Origin: Delphinus delphis | Taxonomy: Eukaryota > Chordata > Mammalia > Artiodactyla > Delphinidae | NCBI RefSeq assembly: GCF_949987515.2 | Contig: NC_082697.1 | Coordinates: forward strand, 26,667,730 to 26,731,729 | DNA: 64,000 nt | Reading direction: 5' to 3' | In this document: positions 20,562 to 33,049 of the stretch, piece by piece | Layout of the letters: every line of letters begins with the position of its first letter | Position numbering within the stretch: the stretch's first letter is position 1 | The notes under the pieces: generated by a model | The model's database searches: none | What the model saw: the letters and a program-made list of their open reading frames with translations, nothing else | What the model was told of the DNA's origin: nothing | Program-made: the position numbers and the translations under genes

Positions 20562-20869
20562 GCACAAGCTGCCAGATGTCTCCTCTTGTCATTGCCTCAC
20601 CACTCCTGGGGCTGGGGTGAGGGGTGGGGGAGGTCCAGAATGTGGGAGGGATGGAGGGATGGTTGATGGAGGGAAGTGAGGTATCCGAGGAGAGTGGGCA
20701 TTAATGACCATTGTAAATGGTTCCGGTCCAGCCTGTATCACTTTCACTCTATCTAACTCCGGAAAAATTACTCTACTTCCATAAGCCTTCCCAGTCTCCT
20801 CATCCGTAAAATGGGGATAATGATAATATCAGGAGATTAGGGGTTTATAGAAGGAATGCAAAAAGAAAG

Positions 20870-20975
20870 ATAGAGTTAATAGTAATGATAACAAGTTAAT
20901 AATGATAATAATTAACTTAATAATGGTAATAACTTAATAATGGTAATAATTAGTAATAATAGAGTTAATAATAAG
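20870..20975 (+). repeat. AT-rich imperfect tandem repeat
   Basis: Repeated AATAATGGTAATAACTTAAT-like units. The surrounding 20.6-22.7 kb shows no gene and no repeat I can name. Confidence 0.7.
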
Positions 20976-22734
20976 CCTCTGGTATTCAGAATGAGATGGT
21001 ACATTCCGCCTGAAAGGCAGGGCCTGTTGAGAGTGAAAGGATTTTTCTGTGTTCATTTATCCTCTACGTTAGTATTTCAAGAGGCTGTCCAGGTAGGAAG
21101 GACCATGAGGATTTTATGAAAGTGACGTTTTCACATATGCAGGGAGGGGTGACAGAGGAAATGTCTGTTTCTCCCAGGACCAAGGAACTGGGAACAGCAA
21201 GGCAGGGAGAAAACATGAGCAGAGTCCGGGAAGTGGGTAGACAGACATGCATTCTAATTACCCCGTATCAGGATTGTGTTTGGCTGAAAAAAATAGGAAA
21301 CTCAACTTGTAGGGGCTTATGATTCTTACATCAAAAGAAATCTGGAGGTAGGCAGCAACCATGTTACCTCCAGATTCAGGGCAAACATCTGGGATCCTCT
21401 TGGGTAACAAACGGCTACCAAAACCTCAGGCCTAACGTCCTTGTTTAAAGCAGGAAGTGGGGGAGGGTTGGCATGGGCTAGTTTCTCACTTGCACCAGGA
21501 AAGCAAAAACTTTCCCTGGAATCCCCCTCAGCAGACTTCTGCTTACTTCTCATGGGCCAGAGCTGTGTCACATGGCTACTCCTGATGTAAGGGGAGGCTG
21601 GGAAAGAAATTATCCAGCTGTTTTAGCCTCTATAGTAAACTTGAGCTTGGGAGAAAGGGAGTTGGAGAAGGCCCTCGGTGTTTGCCCACCTTCTCTCTGG
21701 GACTGAGCCCGGAAAGGGGCAGGCACATTGCATAAGTTGAGGGGAAGGCCAAGGGCAGAAGGGCTCTTGTCCACTGTCCTTTGAGAGTTTTTGGAGAAGG
21801 TCAGGGTAGCCTTGGTATAGGAGAATGGACCTTGCATGGCCAGGCTAAGAGAGGAGTGGTGAGTTTCAAAGTACTTAACCTCAGAAGGGATGCTGAGCCT
21901 GAGGCTGGAGCACAGTCTTGGAGGCTGCCTGCTGTGCCAGGTGTTAACTCTTTAGTTTCTGATATGAGAGGGATCTGGGGATCCCTAGGTCAGACAGAAA
22001 CAGCTGGAGTGGAGGAGGAGACACCCAAGGGCTTGGGGCAGCACCTTCTACCAACCAGGAGGGAAGCACTGCATTATTTAATAACAAAGCATCCCACCGG
22101 AATATCAGTCCTGCCTCCGTACCTTCCTTAGTTTCTGGGTGGCCTAGACATTGAACTGATTGCCAGTGGGCCTGTGTTAGGACCCAATGTGGTGGGGGCG
22201 ACGTGGGCTTGATGTTTAGAGCCTAGAAAGAGGATAAGAACCCCAGACAAGGCCACAGAATCACAGAGAGCTGACATGAAGTGACGTGTCAGTCTCCTGT
22301 CCCACTAGGCCTCAGTGAGTCTGAGGGATGCCAAGACCAGTTCACCAGCGACTTGACCTTAGCTGGAAGCAGTGGGTGTTCTCAGTGACAGACTCAAACT
22401 ACCCAGACTCCAGCAGATGCCAGCCAGCACTGGACCATCGCACCTCCTCATTCCCGGCCACCGCAATTGGGAGGAGCAGGGAGAGGAGAGGAGGAATCCG
22501 AAACCCTGAGCAATTTTACCGAATAGATTAAGTCCCTCAGAACTCAGGAAACCTCAAGAGACTATTTAAATTGTTGAATTAAGCTGGATTGAGCTAAATT
22601 TAGTTCTGTACTCAGACCCCTTCCCCCTCAGTTGTTTTACAAAGAATAAAGAAGCTGTGTTTTCTTTGTATACTCCCAGATGTAGTGCAAGGGAATTTGT
22701 GACCTTCATGCGGTGGAGATGGTAATGATTTCTA

Positions 22735-22925
22735 GGAGTGAGGAGTCAGACAGACTCAAGTTCATACTCGGACATGTACAGGCCACAGGCCGTGTGATTG
22801 GGGCAAGTCACTTCCCCTTTCTGATGCCAGGATCCTGCTCTTCAAAATGGGCGTAATGACAGGTCTTTGCGGGGTAGCTGTGGGGTCAGATGGGAGCATC
22901 CGGCACATTATAAGTGCTCAGCAAG
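22735..22925 (+). repeat. MIR SINE
   Basis: CGTGTGATTGGGGCAAGTCA, TTCTGATGCCAGGATCCTGC and CATTATAAGTGCTCAGCAAG. Confidence 0.55.
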
Positions 22926-22969
22926 TGAAAGCTGCTGCAATCGCTATCACTTCTATGGAGCAAGAGGCC

Positions 22970-23640
22970 CGCCGCTGGCCTTCTGCATGGAATTTCAGAC
23001 CTACCGAAAATCTTCAAGAATAGCGCAACGAATTCCTGTAGACCTTTCACGCAGTTTTTCCAAATATGGCTATTTTACCACTATAACCTTTTCATTTCCT
23101 CCCCATATATATATACATATATACACATACATATATAATCATATGCGAATATAGTTTCATATATATATGAATCCATATATATACATATGCACACATACAT
23201 ATGTAATTATACATGAATATAATTTCATATATATATATATATGGCAGATATGATACCCTTTTATACCTAAATAGCTCAGTGGTTTTTTCCTAAAAACCAA
23301 AGGCATTTTCTTATATAACCACAGTACAATTATAAAAATCAGGACATTAACACTGACAAATTTCTATTGTCTGATCTTTAGATTAGCTGCAGAAAATCCC
23401 TGGACCACATATTCCATTTAGTTGTCATGTTTCTTTGATCTCTTTTAATCTGGAATAGTTCTTTAGTCTTTCATGACATTGATGGTTTTGAGGCATCCAG
23501 GCCAGTGGCTTTGTGAAATGTCCCTCAGTTTGAGTTTGTCTGATGTTTCCTCATGATTGGCTCTAGCTTTGGCATTTTTGGTGGGAATTCTACAGAAGTG
23601 ATGCCGAGTTTCTCTCAGTCACGTCAGAGGCAGCCATTGT
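22970..23640 (-). repeat. Old L1 3'-end fragment with an AT microsatellite inside
   Basis: TTTTCCAAATATGGCTATTT, AGTTGTCATGTTTCTTTGAT and GTTTGTCTGATGTTTCCTCA resemble an old L1 3' region in reverse. 23100-23250 is a TATA/CATA simple repeat. Confidence 0.5.
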
Positions 23641-23956
23641 CCTTCTGAAGGTTGAAAGAAGACAAAACAGATGAGATAGTTTTCTGAAGATTACACATTT
23701 GCAGGGCTATTTCCCACCCAGTATCCTAATAGACCCTCATCTAAGCCTATGGCCAACCTTCTAAATCCTAAGAATACACCTAAGAAGCCAAGGGAAACAA
23801 GGCAATTCTAGGGTGGAAGATTCCTCAAGATAATTTACAGATGAGGCTCCCAAGACCAGAGAGGGAAAGTAACTTGTCTAAAGCCACAGAGCTCCCAAGA
23901 CACAGAGCTAGGACTTGGACTTAAAGCTTTGGACCTCAAGTCAAGACCAGTTCTGA

Positions 23957-25611
23957 CACAAAAGACCCTGAATAGACAAAGCAATCTTGAGAAAGAAAAA
24001 TGGAGCTGGAGGAATCAGGCTCTCCTGACTTCAACCTATACTACAAAACTATAGTAATCAAGACAGTATGGTACTGGCACAAAAACAGAAATAGAGATCA
24101 ATGGAACAGGATAGAAAGCCCAGAGATAAACCCACGCACATATGGTCACCTTATCTTTGATAAAGGAGGCAAGAATATACAATGGAGAAAAGACAGCCTC
24201 TTCAATAAGTCGTTCTGGGAAAACTGGACAGCCACGTGTAAAAGAATGAAATTAGAACACTTCCTAATACCATACACAAAAATAAGCTCAAAATGGATTA
24301 AAGACCTAAATGTAAGGCCAGGCACTATAAAACTCTTAGAGGAAAACATAGGCAGAACACTCTATGACATAAATCACAGCAAGATCTTTTTTGACCCACC
24401 TCCTAGGGGATGGAAATAAAAACAAAAATAAACAAATGGGACCTAATGAAACTTAAAAGCTTTTGCACAGCAAAGGAAAACATAAACAAGATGAAAAGAC
24501 AACCCTCAGAATGGGAGAAAATATTTGCAAATGAAGCAACTGACAAAGATTTATCTCCAAAATTTACAAGCAGCTCATGCAGCTCAATATCAAAAAAACA
24601 AATAACCCAATCCAAAAATGGGCAGAAGACCTAAATAGACATTTCTCCAAAGAAGATATACAGATTGCCAACAAACACATGAAAGAATGCTCAACATCAT
24701 TAATCATTAGAGAAATGAAAATCAAAACTACAATGGGATATCATCTCACACCAGTCAGAATGGCCATCATCAAAAAATCTACAAACAATAAACACTGGGA
24801 AGGTGTGGTGAAAAGGGAACCCTCTTGCACTGTTGGTGGGAATGTAAATTGATAAAGCCACTATGGAGAACAGTATGGAGATTCCTTAAAAAACTAAAAG
24901 TAGAACAACCATACGACCCAGCAATCTCACTACTGGGCATATACCCTGAGAAAACCACAATTCAAAAAGAGTCATGTACCACAGTGTTCATTGCAGCTCT
25001 ATTTACAACAGCCAGGACATGGAAGCAACCTAAGTGTCCATCGACAGATGAATGGATAAAGAAGATGTGGCACATATATACAATGGAATATTACTCAGCC
25101 ATAAAAAGAAACGAAATTGAGTTATTTGTAGTGAGGTGGATGGGCCTAGAGTCTGTCATACAAAGTGAAGTAACTCAGAAAGGGGAAAACAAATACCGTA
25201 TGCTAACACATATACATGGAATCTTAAAAAAAAAATGGTCATGAAGAATCTAGGGGTAAGACAGGAATAAAGATGCAGACCTACTAGAGAATGGTCTTGA
25301 GGACACGGGGAGGGGGAAGGGTAAGCTGGGACAAAGTGAGAGAGTGGCATGGACATATATACACTACCAAATGTAAAATAGCTAGCTAGTGGGAAGCAGC
25401 CGCATAGCACAGGGAGATCAGCTCAGTGCTTTGTGACCACCTAGAGGGGGTGGGATAGGGAGGGTGGGAGGGAGGGAGACACAAGAGGGAAGAGATATGG
25501 GGATATATATATATGTATAGCTGATTCACTTTGTTATAAAGCAGAAACTAACACACCATTATAAAGCAATTATACTCCAATAAAGATGTTAAAAAAAAAA
25601 AAAAAAGAAAG
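23957..25611 (+). mobile_element. 5'-truncated cetacean L1 (ORF2 3' part plus 3' UTR)
   Basis: About 1.65 kb. It encodes the C-terminal half of a reverse-transcriptase protein in broken frames (24000-24419, 24410-24634, 24577-24852, 24825-25244; frameshifts and stops). An L1 3' UTR follows, with CCAATAAAGATGTT before the A tail. AAGACCAGTTCTGA at 23943-23956 and AAGACTAGTTCTGA at 25612-25625 look like the target-site duplication. The ORF2 is non-functional. Confidence 0.88.
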
Positions 25612-25859
25612 AAGACTAGTTCTGAAGTAGAACAAGAGCCACCCATTGGTAGGACAGGCCAGAGTGAAGGGGAAGCTTTGGGAGGAAGGGAGCTCCATGG
25701 CACTGGAGATGTGCAAGGTGAGCCAAGTGGATGGGGGATGCCAGAGAGGAATTTTTGCTCTGTATAGGTGCTTAGAAGTACTACTCAGAGCATAGACATT
25801 CCCCAGAGAATCACTGAATGGCTGAGCTAATGATAATAGATCAGTTTAGTAAGTACCAA

Positions 25860-25990
25860 CAGCTTTACTTACATCATCTCACTTAATTCTCACAGTCGTA
25901 GGATATTATTATCCCCTCTTTTTCTATAAGGCAACTGAAGCTCTTAGTTAAGCAAGTTGCCCAGGTTGTACACCCAGTAAGTGGTGGAGC
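25860..25990 (-). repeat. MIR-class ancient repeat
   Basis: TTTACTTACATCATCTCACT, AGGCAACTGAAGCTCTTAG and CCAGTAAGTGGTGGAGCTGG. Confidence 0.5.
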
Positions 25991-26054
25991 TGGCACTCCA
26001 CCCTGGTCCTCTGGACTTGTTTTTGTCATCCATGCTCATCCTTTTTGTACTTTT

Positions 26055-26251
26055 TTTTTTTGCGGTACACGGGCCTCTCACTGCTGTGGCCTCTCCCGTT
26101 GCGGAACACAGGCTCCAGACGCGCAGGCTCAGCGGCCATGGCTCACGGGCCCAGCCGCTCCGCGGCATGTGGGATCTTCCTGGACCGGGGCACAAACCCG
26201 CATCCCCTGCATCAGCAGGCGGACTCAACCACTGCGCCACCAGGGACGCCA
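26055..26251 (-). mobile_element. CHR-1 SINE
   Basis: GCGGTACACGGGCCTCTCAC through CAGGGACGCC. Duplication TTTTTGTACTTTT at 26042-26054 and 26252-26264. Confidence 0.94.
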
Positions 26252-26264
26252 TTTTTGTACTTTT

Positions 26265-26810
26265 AAAATAACATTTTTCTTCTAATTGTAGAAGTAATAC
26301 ATGTTCAATGGAGAAAACTTAGAAAACAGAGAAGCACAAATAAGAAGGCAAAAGTTGTCAGTATTTTTGCTATACATAAATACCCACAAATAAAAAAATA
26401 CATAAAATGTGATTTACAAATAAAATGGAATCAAGCTGTACATTTTTTTGTCTTCGTTTTTTTTTTTAGTTGCCAGCGTATCATGAACATTTTCTATATG
26501 TGCTTAGTCTTCCAAAACAAGATTTTTAGCGCTAAAATGCCTCCTGAAAATTTTTTTAAATTTCCAATTTTTGTAACTTGAGTAATATGCTTAGAACACA
26601 TTATGGGAAAATAAAACATAGATGAGCTTCAAAATATTCACCACTTTTTCATAATCCCTGTTAGCTTTTGTTACATATTTTGTCAGAATGGATATATACA
26701 TTTTTATATAACTTTAAAAATGTTATATGTATATTTTAAACAGTTACAATATATGTGTATATATAGTGCTCATATATAAAATATGTAATATTCATATATA
26801 TGTGTATTTT
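26265..26810 (+). repeat. AT-rich old repeat, probably L1-derived
   Basis: GTAGAAGTAATACATGTTCA and GAACATTTTCTATATGTGC resemble an old L1-related repeat. The right part is TATATA-rich. 26811-27340 holds nothing recognised. Confidence 0.35.
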
Positions 26811-27369
26811 CACATGCTTCAGAGTTTCTTCAGTTAGAATAGAGGTTAGAGGAGTTTCTCATCCTGCAGATCAGCTGGATCCCTCTGGGCTTACAAGAAA
26901 GGAAAAGAACAAAGTTACAATGATCGATAGCGTAGGAGGTTCAGGGTGGGTTTTTGTGACTCCCCACCCCCTTCCCCACCTGGGTTCTTGAGGGCAGAGT
27001 GTTGAGTGGAATTTTTTATTGTGCCAGAGCTACATTTAAGTCTGAGAGCCAGGCGACAATCACATATGGCCCAAATTACTCTTGAAAATGGTTCAGGAAG
27101 TTGCCTTTCCGGAGACTGACATAGAGAGCTTTCCTCCATCAATGGAGCACATTGTGTTTCTCTGGTGATAACACCAAAGGAAGGAATAGTTTATGTTTAG
27201 GGGCCATTTTTATGAAAGATAAATATCTCTGTGCAGTGGAATCACACAATGAAGTGTGATGTCTTCATTGACAGGTACCTTCTTTGTGTAGGGATTGAGA
27301 CAATTCCCTTCTCCCACTCATGCAGCCACTGGCTCAAGGAGGGATTCTCCTGGTTTATTTGGACTGCTA

Positions 27370-28577
27370 TTGTTCATATTTGCACAACATTTATCTGACA
27401 AAGGACTCATTTCCAGAATATTAAAGAATGCCTACAAATCTGTAAGAAAAAGGCAATCTAATAATGGAGTGGCCAATATTTGACATTTTACCAAAGAAGA
27501 TATACAAATGGCCAATAAGCCCATGAAAAGATACTCAAAATCAGTAGGCATCAGGGAAATGAAAATTAAATTCACAATGGGATGCCATTACATACCACCA
27601 GAATGATTAATGTAAAAAAGACTGACCATAGAGAGTGTCGGTGAGGATACGGAGCAACTGGAATGCTAATATATTGCTGATGGGAATGTAACATGGACAA
27701 CCACTTTGGAAAAATAGTTTCAGAGTTACTGACAAGAATAGAAATATGTATATACAAAGACTTCCCTAATGTTTGTAGTCGTTATATTTATAATATCCCA
27801 TACCTGGAAATAACCCAAATAGATTGTATTTATTTATAATACCTCATAACTGGAAACAACACATGAATAGATAAATTGAGTTACATCCATATGGTATGAT
27901 AACAGTAAACAACAATAACAATACACTGAAACATACAACATGAATTAATCTCAAAAAACATTATGCTAAGCAAAAGAAGCCAGATACAAAGGTGTACATA
28001 CTGAATGATTCCATTTATGTGAATATTTGAAAATCTCCCAAGTGCCCATCAACAAATGATTGGATTAGGAAGATATGATATATATCAATGGATTATTACT
28101 CAGCCATGAAAAAGAACGAAATACTGCCATTTGCAGCAACATGGGTGGACCTAGAGAATATCATGCTTAGTGAAATAAGTCAGACAGAGAAAAACAAAGA
28201 TTATATGATATCACTTACATGTGGAATCTAAAAATTAATACAAATGGATGTACATACTAAACAGAAACAGACTCACAGACATAGAAAACAAGCTTGTGAT
28301 TACCCAAGGGGAGAGGGAAGGGGGGAGGAACAAATTAGGGGTAAGGGATTAACAGATACAAACTACCATATTTAAAATAGATAAGCAGGCTTCCCTGGTG
28401 GCGCAGTGGTTGGGAGTCCGCCTGCCAATGCAGGGGACGCGGGGTTCGTGCCCCGGTCCGGGAAGATCCCACATGCCGCGGAGCGGCTGGGCCCGTGAGC
28501 CATGGCCGCTGGGCCTGCGCATCCGGAGACTGTGCTCTGCAACGGGAGAGGCCACAGAGGTGAGAGGCCCGGGTACC

Positions 28578-28611
<34 letters not shown>

Positions 28612-28765
28612 TAAGCAACAAGGACTTACTGTATAGCACATGGAATTATATCCATTATCTTGTAACAACCTATGACAGAATTTAATCTGCAAAAATACTG
28701 AATCACTATGCTGTACACATGAAACTAACACAATATTGTAATCAATTATACTTCAATTAAAAAAG
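27370..28765 (+). mobile_element. Two abutting old L1 fragments, interrupted by a CHR-1 SINE
   Basis: ORF2-derived phrases run from CAAAGGACTCATTTCCAGAA to about 28020. A second L1 piece (AATGGATTATTACTCAGCCA) runs to a terminal ACTTCAATTAAAAAAG at 28765. All frames are broken. Confidence 0.75.
28388..28608 (+). mobile_element. CHR-1 SINE inside an L1
   Basis: GCTTCCCTGGTGGCGCAGTG through the GGTACCC end and about 30 A. Duplication AGATAAGCA at 28379-28387 and 28609-28617. Confidence 0.95.
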
Positions 28766-29125
28766 AATCCTGCTTGAAGGGTCAGGTAGACAAAGGAAAA
28801 AAAAGAAGGCAAAATTAATTTGATTTAAAAAGTAAGAAAATATCAGTAAGTTGAATAAAAAATCAAAACCCCCCTTGTCTCGTTCTCTCTCTCTGAGCAC
28901 GCGTAGTTGAATTTGGGTAAGTTATCTTGTTTATGATGCAGCTCCATTTGTCTCAAAAGAATAGACGATTCTGGGAGAGAGGACTGTTAATGGCCAGATT
29001 CTCAAAGGGGAGATACTGCCCTCTAGGGGTTACTTTGGGAATTTTCCGGGGGCAATTTTTGATCATCCAAATTAATGGACCCCCTACTGGAATTTGTAGA
29101 TTGGGGACCCGGGAAGCCAAACGGA

Positions 29126-29415
29126 GGGGGAAGGGTAAGCTGTGACAAAGTGAGAGAGTGGCATGGACATATATACACTACCAAACGTAAAATAGATAGC
29201 TAGTGAGAAGCAGCCGCATAGCACAGGGAGATCAGCTCGGTGGTTTGTGACCACCTAGAGGGGTGGGATAGGGAGGGTGGGAGGGAGGGAGACGCAAAAG
29301 GGAAGAGATATGGGAACATATGTATATGTATAACTGATTCACTTTGTTATAAAGCAGAAACTAACACACCATTGTAAAGCAATTATACTCCAATAAAGAT
29401 GTTAAAAAAAACAAA
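29126..29415 (+). mobile_element. 5'-truncated L1 (3' UTR only)
   Basis: GAGGGGGAAGGGTAAGCTGT through CCAATAAAGATGTT and an A-rich tail. It is nearly identical to about 25310-25595. CAAACGG is repeated at both borders. 28790-29125 holds nothing recognised. Confidence 0.85.
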
Positions 29416-29757
29416 AACAAACGGCATGCAACATGCGTGACTGTCCTGGAAAATGAAGTATTGATCCATTTCCTCCCCCAAATTCAAATGTCCTGTTAGA
29501 TATTTATGTAGGTGAGAGCCCATTTGTAATTCTCTGAGCCCAGAATCTAAGGCTGTTTTGCAAGTATTTTTTGCACATTGAATTTTCCTGGAATGACATT
29601 ACGGTGTAAATCAAGGAACAATTGTATTTTGTTTTGGTTAGAACTTTACTGTTTTGGAAAGCTGTTCACCGCTTTGGAAAGTCAGGACACAGCAAGCACT
29701 TTAGGTTGTATTTGAATTTGCACACATAACACACCCATTGGGGCCTGCATTTGTGGG

Positions 29758-29992
29758 GGTTTTTTTGGGTTTTTTTTGTTTGTTTGTTTTGGGTTTTTTT
29801 GCGGTACGCGGGCCTCTCACTGGTATGATCTCTCCCGTTGCGGAGCACAGGCTCCGGACGCGCAGGCTCAGCGGCCATGGCTCACGGGCCAAGCCGCTCC
29901 GCGGCACGTGGGATCTTCCCGGACCGGGGCACGAATCCGTGTCCCATGCATCGGCAGGCGGACTCTCAACCACTGCGGCACCAGGGAAGCCC
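29758..29992 (-). mobile_element. CHR-1 SINE
   Basis: A T/G-rich left end, then GCGGTACGCGGGCCTCTCAC from 29801 through CCAGGGAAGCC. Confidence 0.94.
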
Positions 29993-29999
29993 TCTCCTT

Positions 30000-30880
30000 T
30001 TATATTATAGTTTATTTTTCTTGAAATTTTGTGAGTAGATAGGTTACAATATTTATGAATTTTATTTTTTAGGATAGAAAATATTTATTATAAACAGGAG
30101 CACTGGGTTGAATAGGAGTGAATGTCAAGCTCTTACTTAGTGGGATTTCATGAGGGGGATGAAGAGAGGAGCCATCCCCTTCCTCAGAATGCCATCAAGA
30201 ATCCCTTGTTTCATTGATGTTCGTTTTTCTCTAAGCATAGGGACTCACTGTTTCATGGGGAGAGGAGCAGACATACGTATTCCTCCCTATAGAAGTCATT
30301 GTAAGGATACAGGGAAGTGTGAAGATATGGGACACTGTACACGTGCCGGCCATTTATACTCTTCTTTGCTCACAGCCTTGGCTGAAGTGCCAGTCACATG
30401 TATAACACAAGGGCTCCTTCCCCTTGCTCCAGACACAGTTGACTGGACACGAGATGTGCAAGCCAAGCTAATCCCATAGGCTGGCCAGTGACCTATGAGA
30501 TGGGTTGGTACAAAATGATTAACTGGATCAATCAGATTCTCTGTCACAAGAATTTTAATTGGGAAATACAGAGAATAAAGCAGTTTATAAATGGAGTTGA
30601 AGCTGAAAAGGTGCCTTGGGAAAAGTCAAGACTGAAGAGTAGGGCGGGTAGTGGGAGGAGGGATGGGGTAAAGCGTATATGAGGAAGCAGACACTGTGAG
30701 TAAATACAAGTGATTGGAGGGAAGACAGAGTTCTCTACTTTAAAACATAAACTTGTTCCTGAACTTGTCTTTTAAATCCAGATATCAAAGTATTGTGTGA
30801 TCTATCACATTGCCTGCCTCACAGATCTCATTTTGTATCTCTCTTCCCTTGTACACCTTTAGCCACACAGCCATTCTTTC
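30000..30880. other. Intergenic DNA without a recognised gene
   Basis: Some phrases near 30420-30580 (TGGATCAATCAGATTCTCTG) hint at an old repeat. I cannot name it. Confidence 0.4.
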
Positions 30881-30889
30881 AGTTTCTGG

Positions 30890-31265
30890 AACACGCCACC
30901 CTTCCCTCAATGGCCTGAGCACATGCTGCTCTACCTGAAATACTCTTCTGCAAATCCCCTCCCAACTCTTTGCAAGCACGATTTCTCATCCGACAGATCA
31001 CAGGTGAAATGCCACCTCCTCAGAGAGGGTTACACTCGTTACTCATGGAGATCCACCTCCCTCACGACCTCCCTCCCTTATTCTCAATCACTATACTCTT
31101 CATAGCCTTTACCACCATATGTAATTTGAATTTATTTCTTGTCTCATGTCTTTTTCTCCCACAGGTTGTAGACTCCATGATGGCAAAGACCATGTTTGTC
31201 TTATTTACCAACATGGTGCATGGCAAATTGTGGGTCATCAATAAATATCTGTTATATGATTAAAT
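30890..31265 (+). repeat. L2 3'-end fragment
   Basis: TACCTGAAATACTCTTCTGC, GGTGAAATGCCACCTCCTCA and ATCAATAAATATCTGTTATA follow the L2 consensus in order. Confidence 0.65.
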
Positions 31266-31559
31266 GAACAAATGAGTATATGTTTTATGGAGATCATGGT
31301 TCAGTAGATCTAAGACATGGTTAAAAAAATCCTGTTTCCCAACATTTTAGATGCAATTTTCAATGATATATTTCAGTATTATGTACATGTTCATTAATTT
31401 TGCTTCACTTTTTCCTAGTTTGAACCTACAGTCCAATGAACATCTGGTTGAGGCTAAGGACCCCTGAGTTTGGCATGCCTAATGATTTCCATTGTCCCAG
31501 TTGTATTAAGATTATGATTCCAATCTTTCATATCACTAGCATTAGCACTCTATTTTTTC

Positions 31560-31680
31560 TGTTTTCCATTAATTCAACCAATATTTATCGAATACCTACT
31601 ATGTGCCAGGCATTATTCTAGCTACTGAGGATTCAGCAGTGGACAAAACAGACAAATTTCTGCTCTTATGGGGAAAATCC
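31560..31680 (+). repeat. Ancient dispersed repeat
   Basis: ACCAATATTTATCGAATACC, TATGTGCCAGGCATTATTCT. Same family as 18.8 kb. 31690-32330 shows nothing I recognise. Confidence 0.45.
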
Positions 31681-32337
31681 CTTACTGATTTGCCTCAATA
31701 GAGAATCATGGCTTCTCCCTTAAATTCACAAACCAAGAGGCCCTTGGCCGAAGTGGAGACTGGTCCCTTAGAGGAAGGAAGGACTCTGTAACAATGCTAC
31801 AAGTATATACTGAAAATCTTCCTTCAGACTAAAGCACCTGTGGCCATCTACCAGGGTGATTTTATACCTTGGAAAGGCAGTGCTGTTTCTGAGTTGACAC
31901 TAATAACTAGGGACCCAAAATGTCACGTGTCAAAATTGGAGGATGTATGGAGGTCAGATGATACATACATTTTTGGACCAAGAATATCTCACAATTGAAC
32001 CATTGAATGCCCCTGAACCCTTTGGTGAGTCCACTCCTTTTCTGAATGTATAATTAGAACAGACATATTTTGTAGTTGGCAGAATTTCACATTGGCTCCC
32101 TGACCTATGGAGTGAGGGCTACTATTGTAGAAATGGACAAGTGGAAGCCACTGAAACTTTCCCTACATACTATAGTAGAGAACCAACAGCAATATTGTTT
32201 CCCTGAGGAATTGCAGAGATTAGAGCCACCATCAAACACTTGAAGATGCAAGGGTATTGATTCTTATCACATTCACATTTTATTTTTCCCATTTGCCCTG
32301 TGCAGAAGGTAGATGGAGCTCAGAAAATGACTGTGAA

Positions 32338-32422
32338 ACATATCTATATATCTGTCTATATCTAGATATCTAGATCTATCTATCTATCATCTACCCGTCT
32401 ATCATTTATCTATCTATCTAAA
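32338..32422 (+). repeat. (TATC)n microsatellite, interrupted
   Basis: Runs of CTATCTATCTATC with GATATC and CATC interruptions. Confidence 0.85.
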
Positions 32423-32539
32423 CAAAAAATGATTTATTTGCAACATAGCTCAGTCCTCATCACTTCAATACAGCACAGGAGTAGAAAAGAGTCACACTGC
32501 AAGGATGATAGTTAACTAATTCAGATGGCAACTCTGCAG

Positions 32540-32935
32540 AGACAGAAGTGGTAAATACCCGGACTTCACTCTCTCCTCCAAAAATCTTGCTGAGATCACC
32601 CCACTCCTTAAACCAAATGGGAGGCCAGAGGCAGGAGATCCTATTCATGCAGTCCTTCCAGGGGGTCAGACAGCTGGGTGGAGAAAGGTGGGGAATGGAA
32701 CTGGAAGAACTGGAGGGCAGAGGGAAGGGTCTCCCGGCCTTAGGAGTTGTGGCCCCTTCCTGTAGTTACTAACACCTGGATAACTTCAACTTCATTTTTG
32801 GCTTCAAGTGTTCCAACAAATGTGTGACCAATTTCCTGTATTAAATCCCTTTTTTGGAAATACCTACTCTGTTTTTTGTTTTCCTGACTGTACCCTATCT
32901 TTAGGTAAAATAAAATATTTATTTTAATGCTTGGG
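32540..32935 (+). repeat. ERVL-type LTR fragment
   Basis: CCTTCCTGTAGTTACTAACA, ACCAATTTCCTGTATTAAAT and TTTTCCTGACTGTACCCTAT. A relative lies near 56.9-57.06 kb. Confidence 0.4.
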
Positions 32936-33049
32936 TCTTTGACAGATAACCGTAATGTATATTCAGTGTACCTTTATCACATTCTCATGGGGGGTAATAA
33001 ACACAATAAAGAAAAAAATATGGTAGATACTGACACATACTGTGGAGAA

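Noticed and set aside
24000..25244. Reverse-transcriptase-like reading frames
   Set aside because: Fragments of L1 ORF2 separated by frameshifts and stops in a 5'-truncated copy; annotated as mobile element only.
28388..28460. tRNA-like A and B box sequence in SINE heads
   Set aside because: They are SINE internal promoters; no intact cloverleaf tRNA gene is present.
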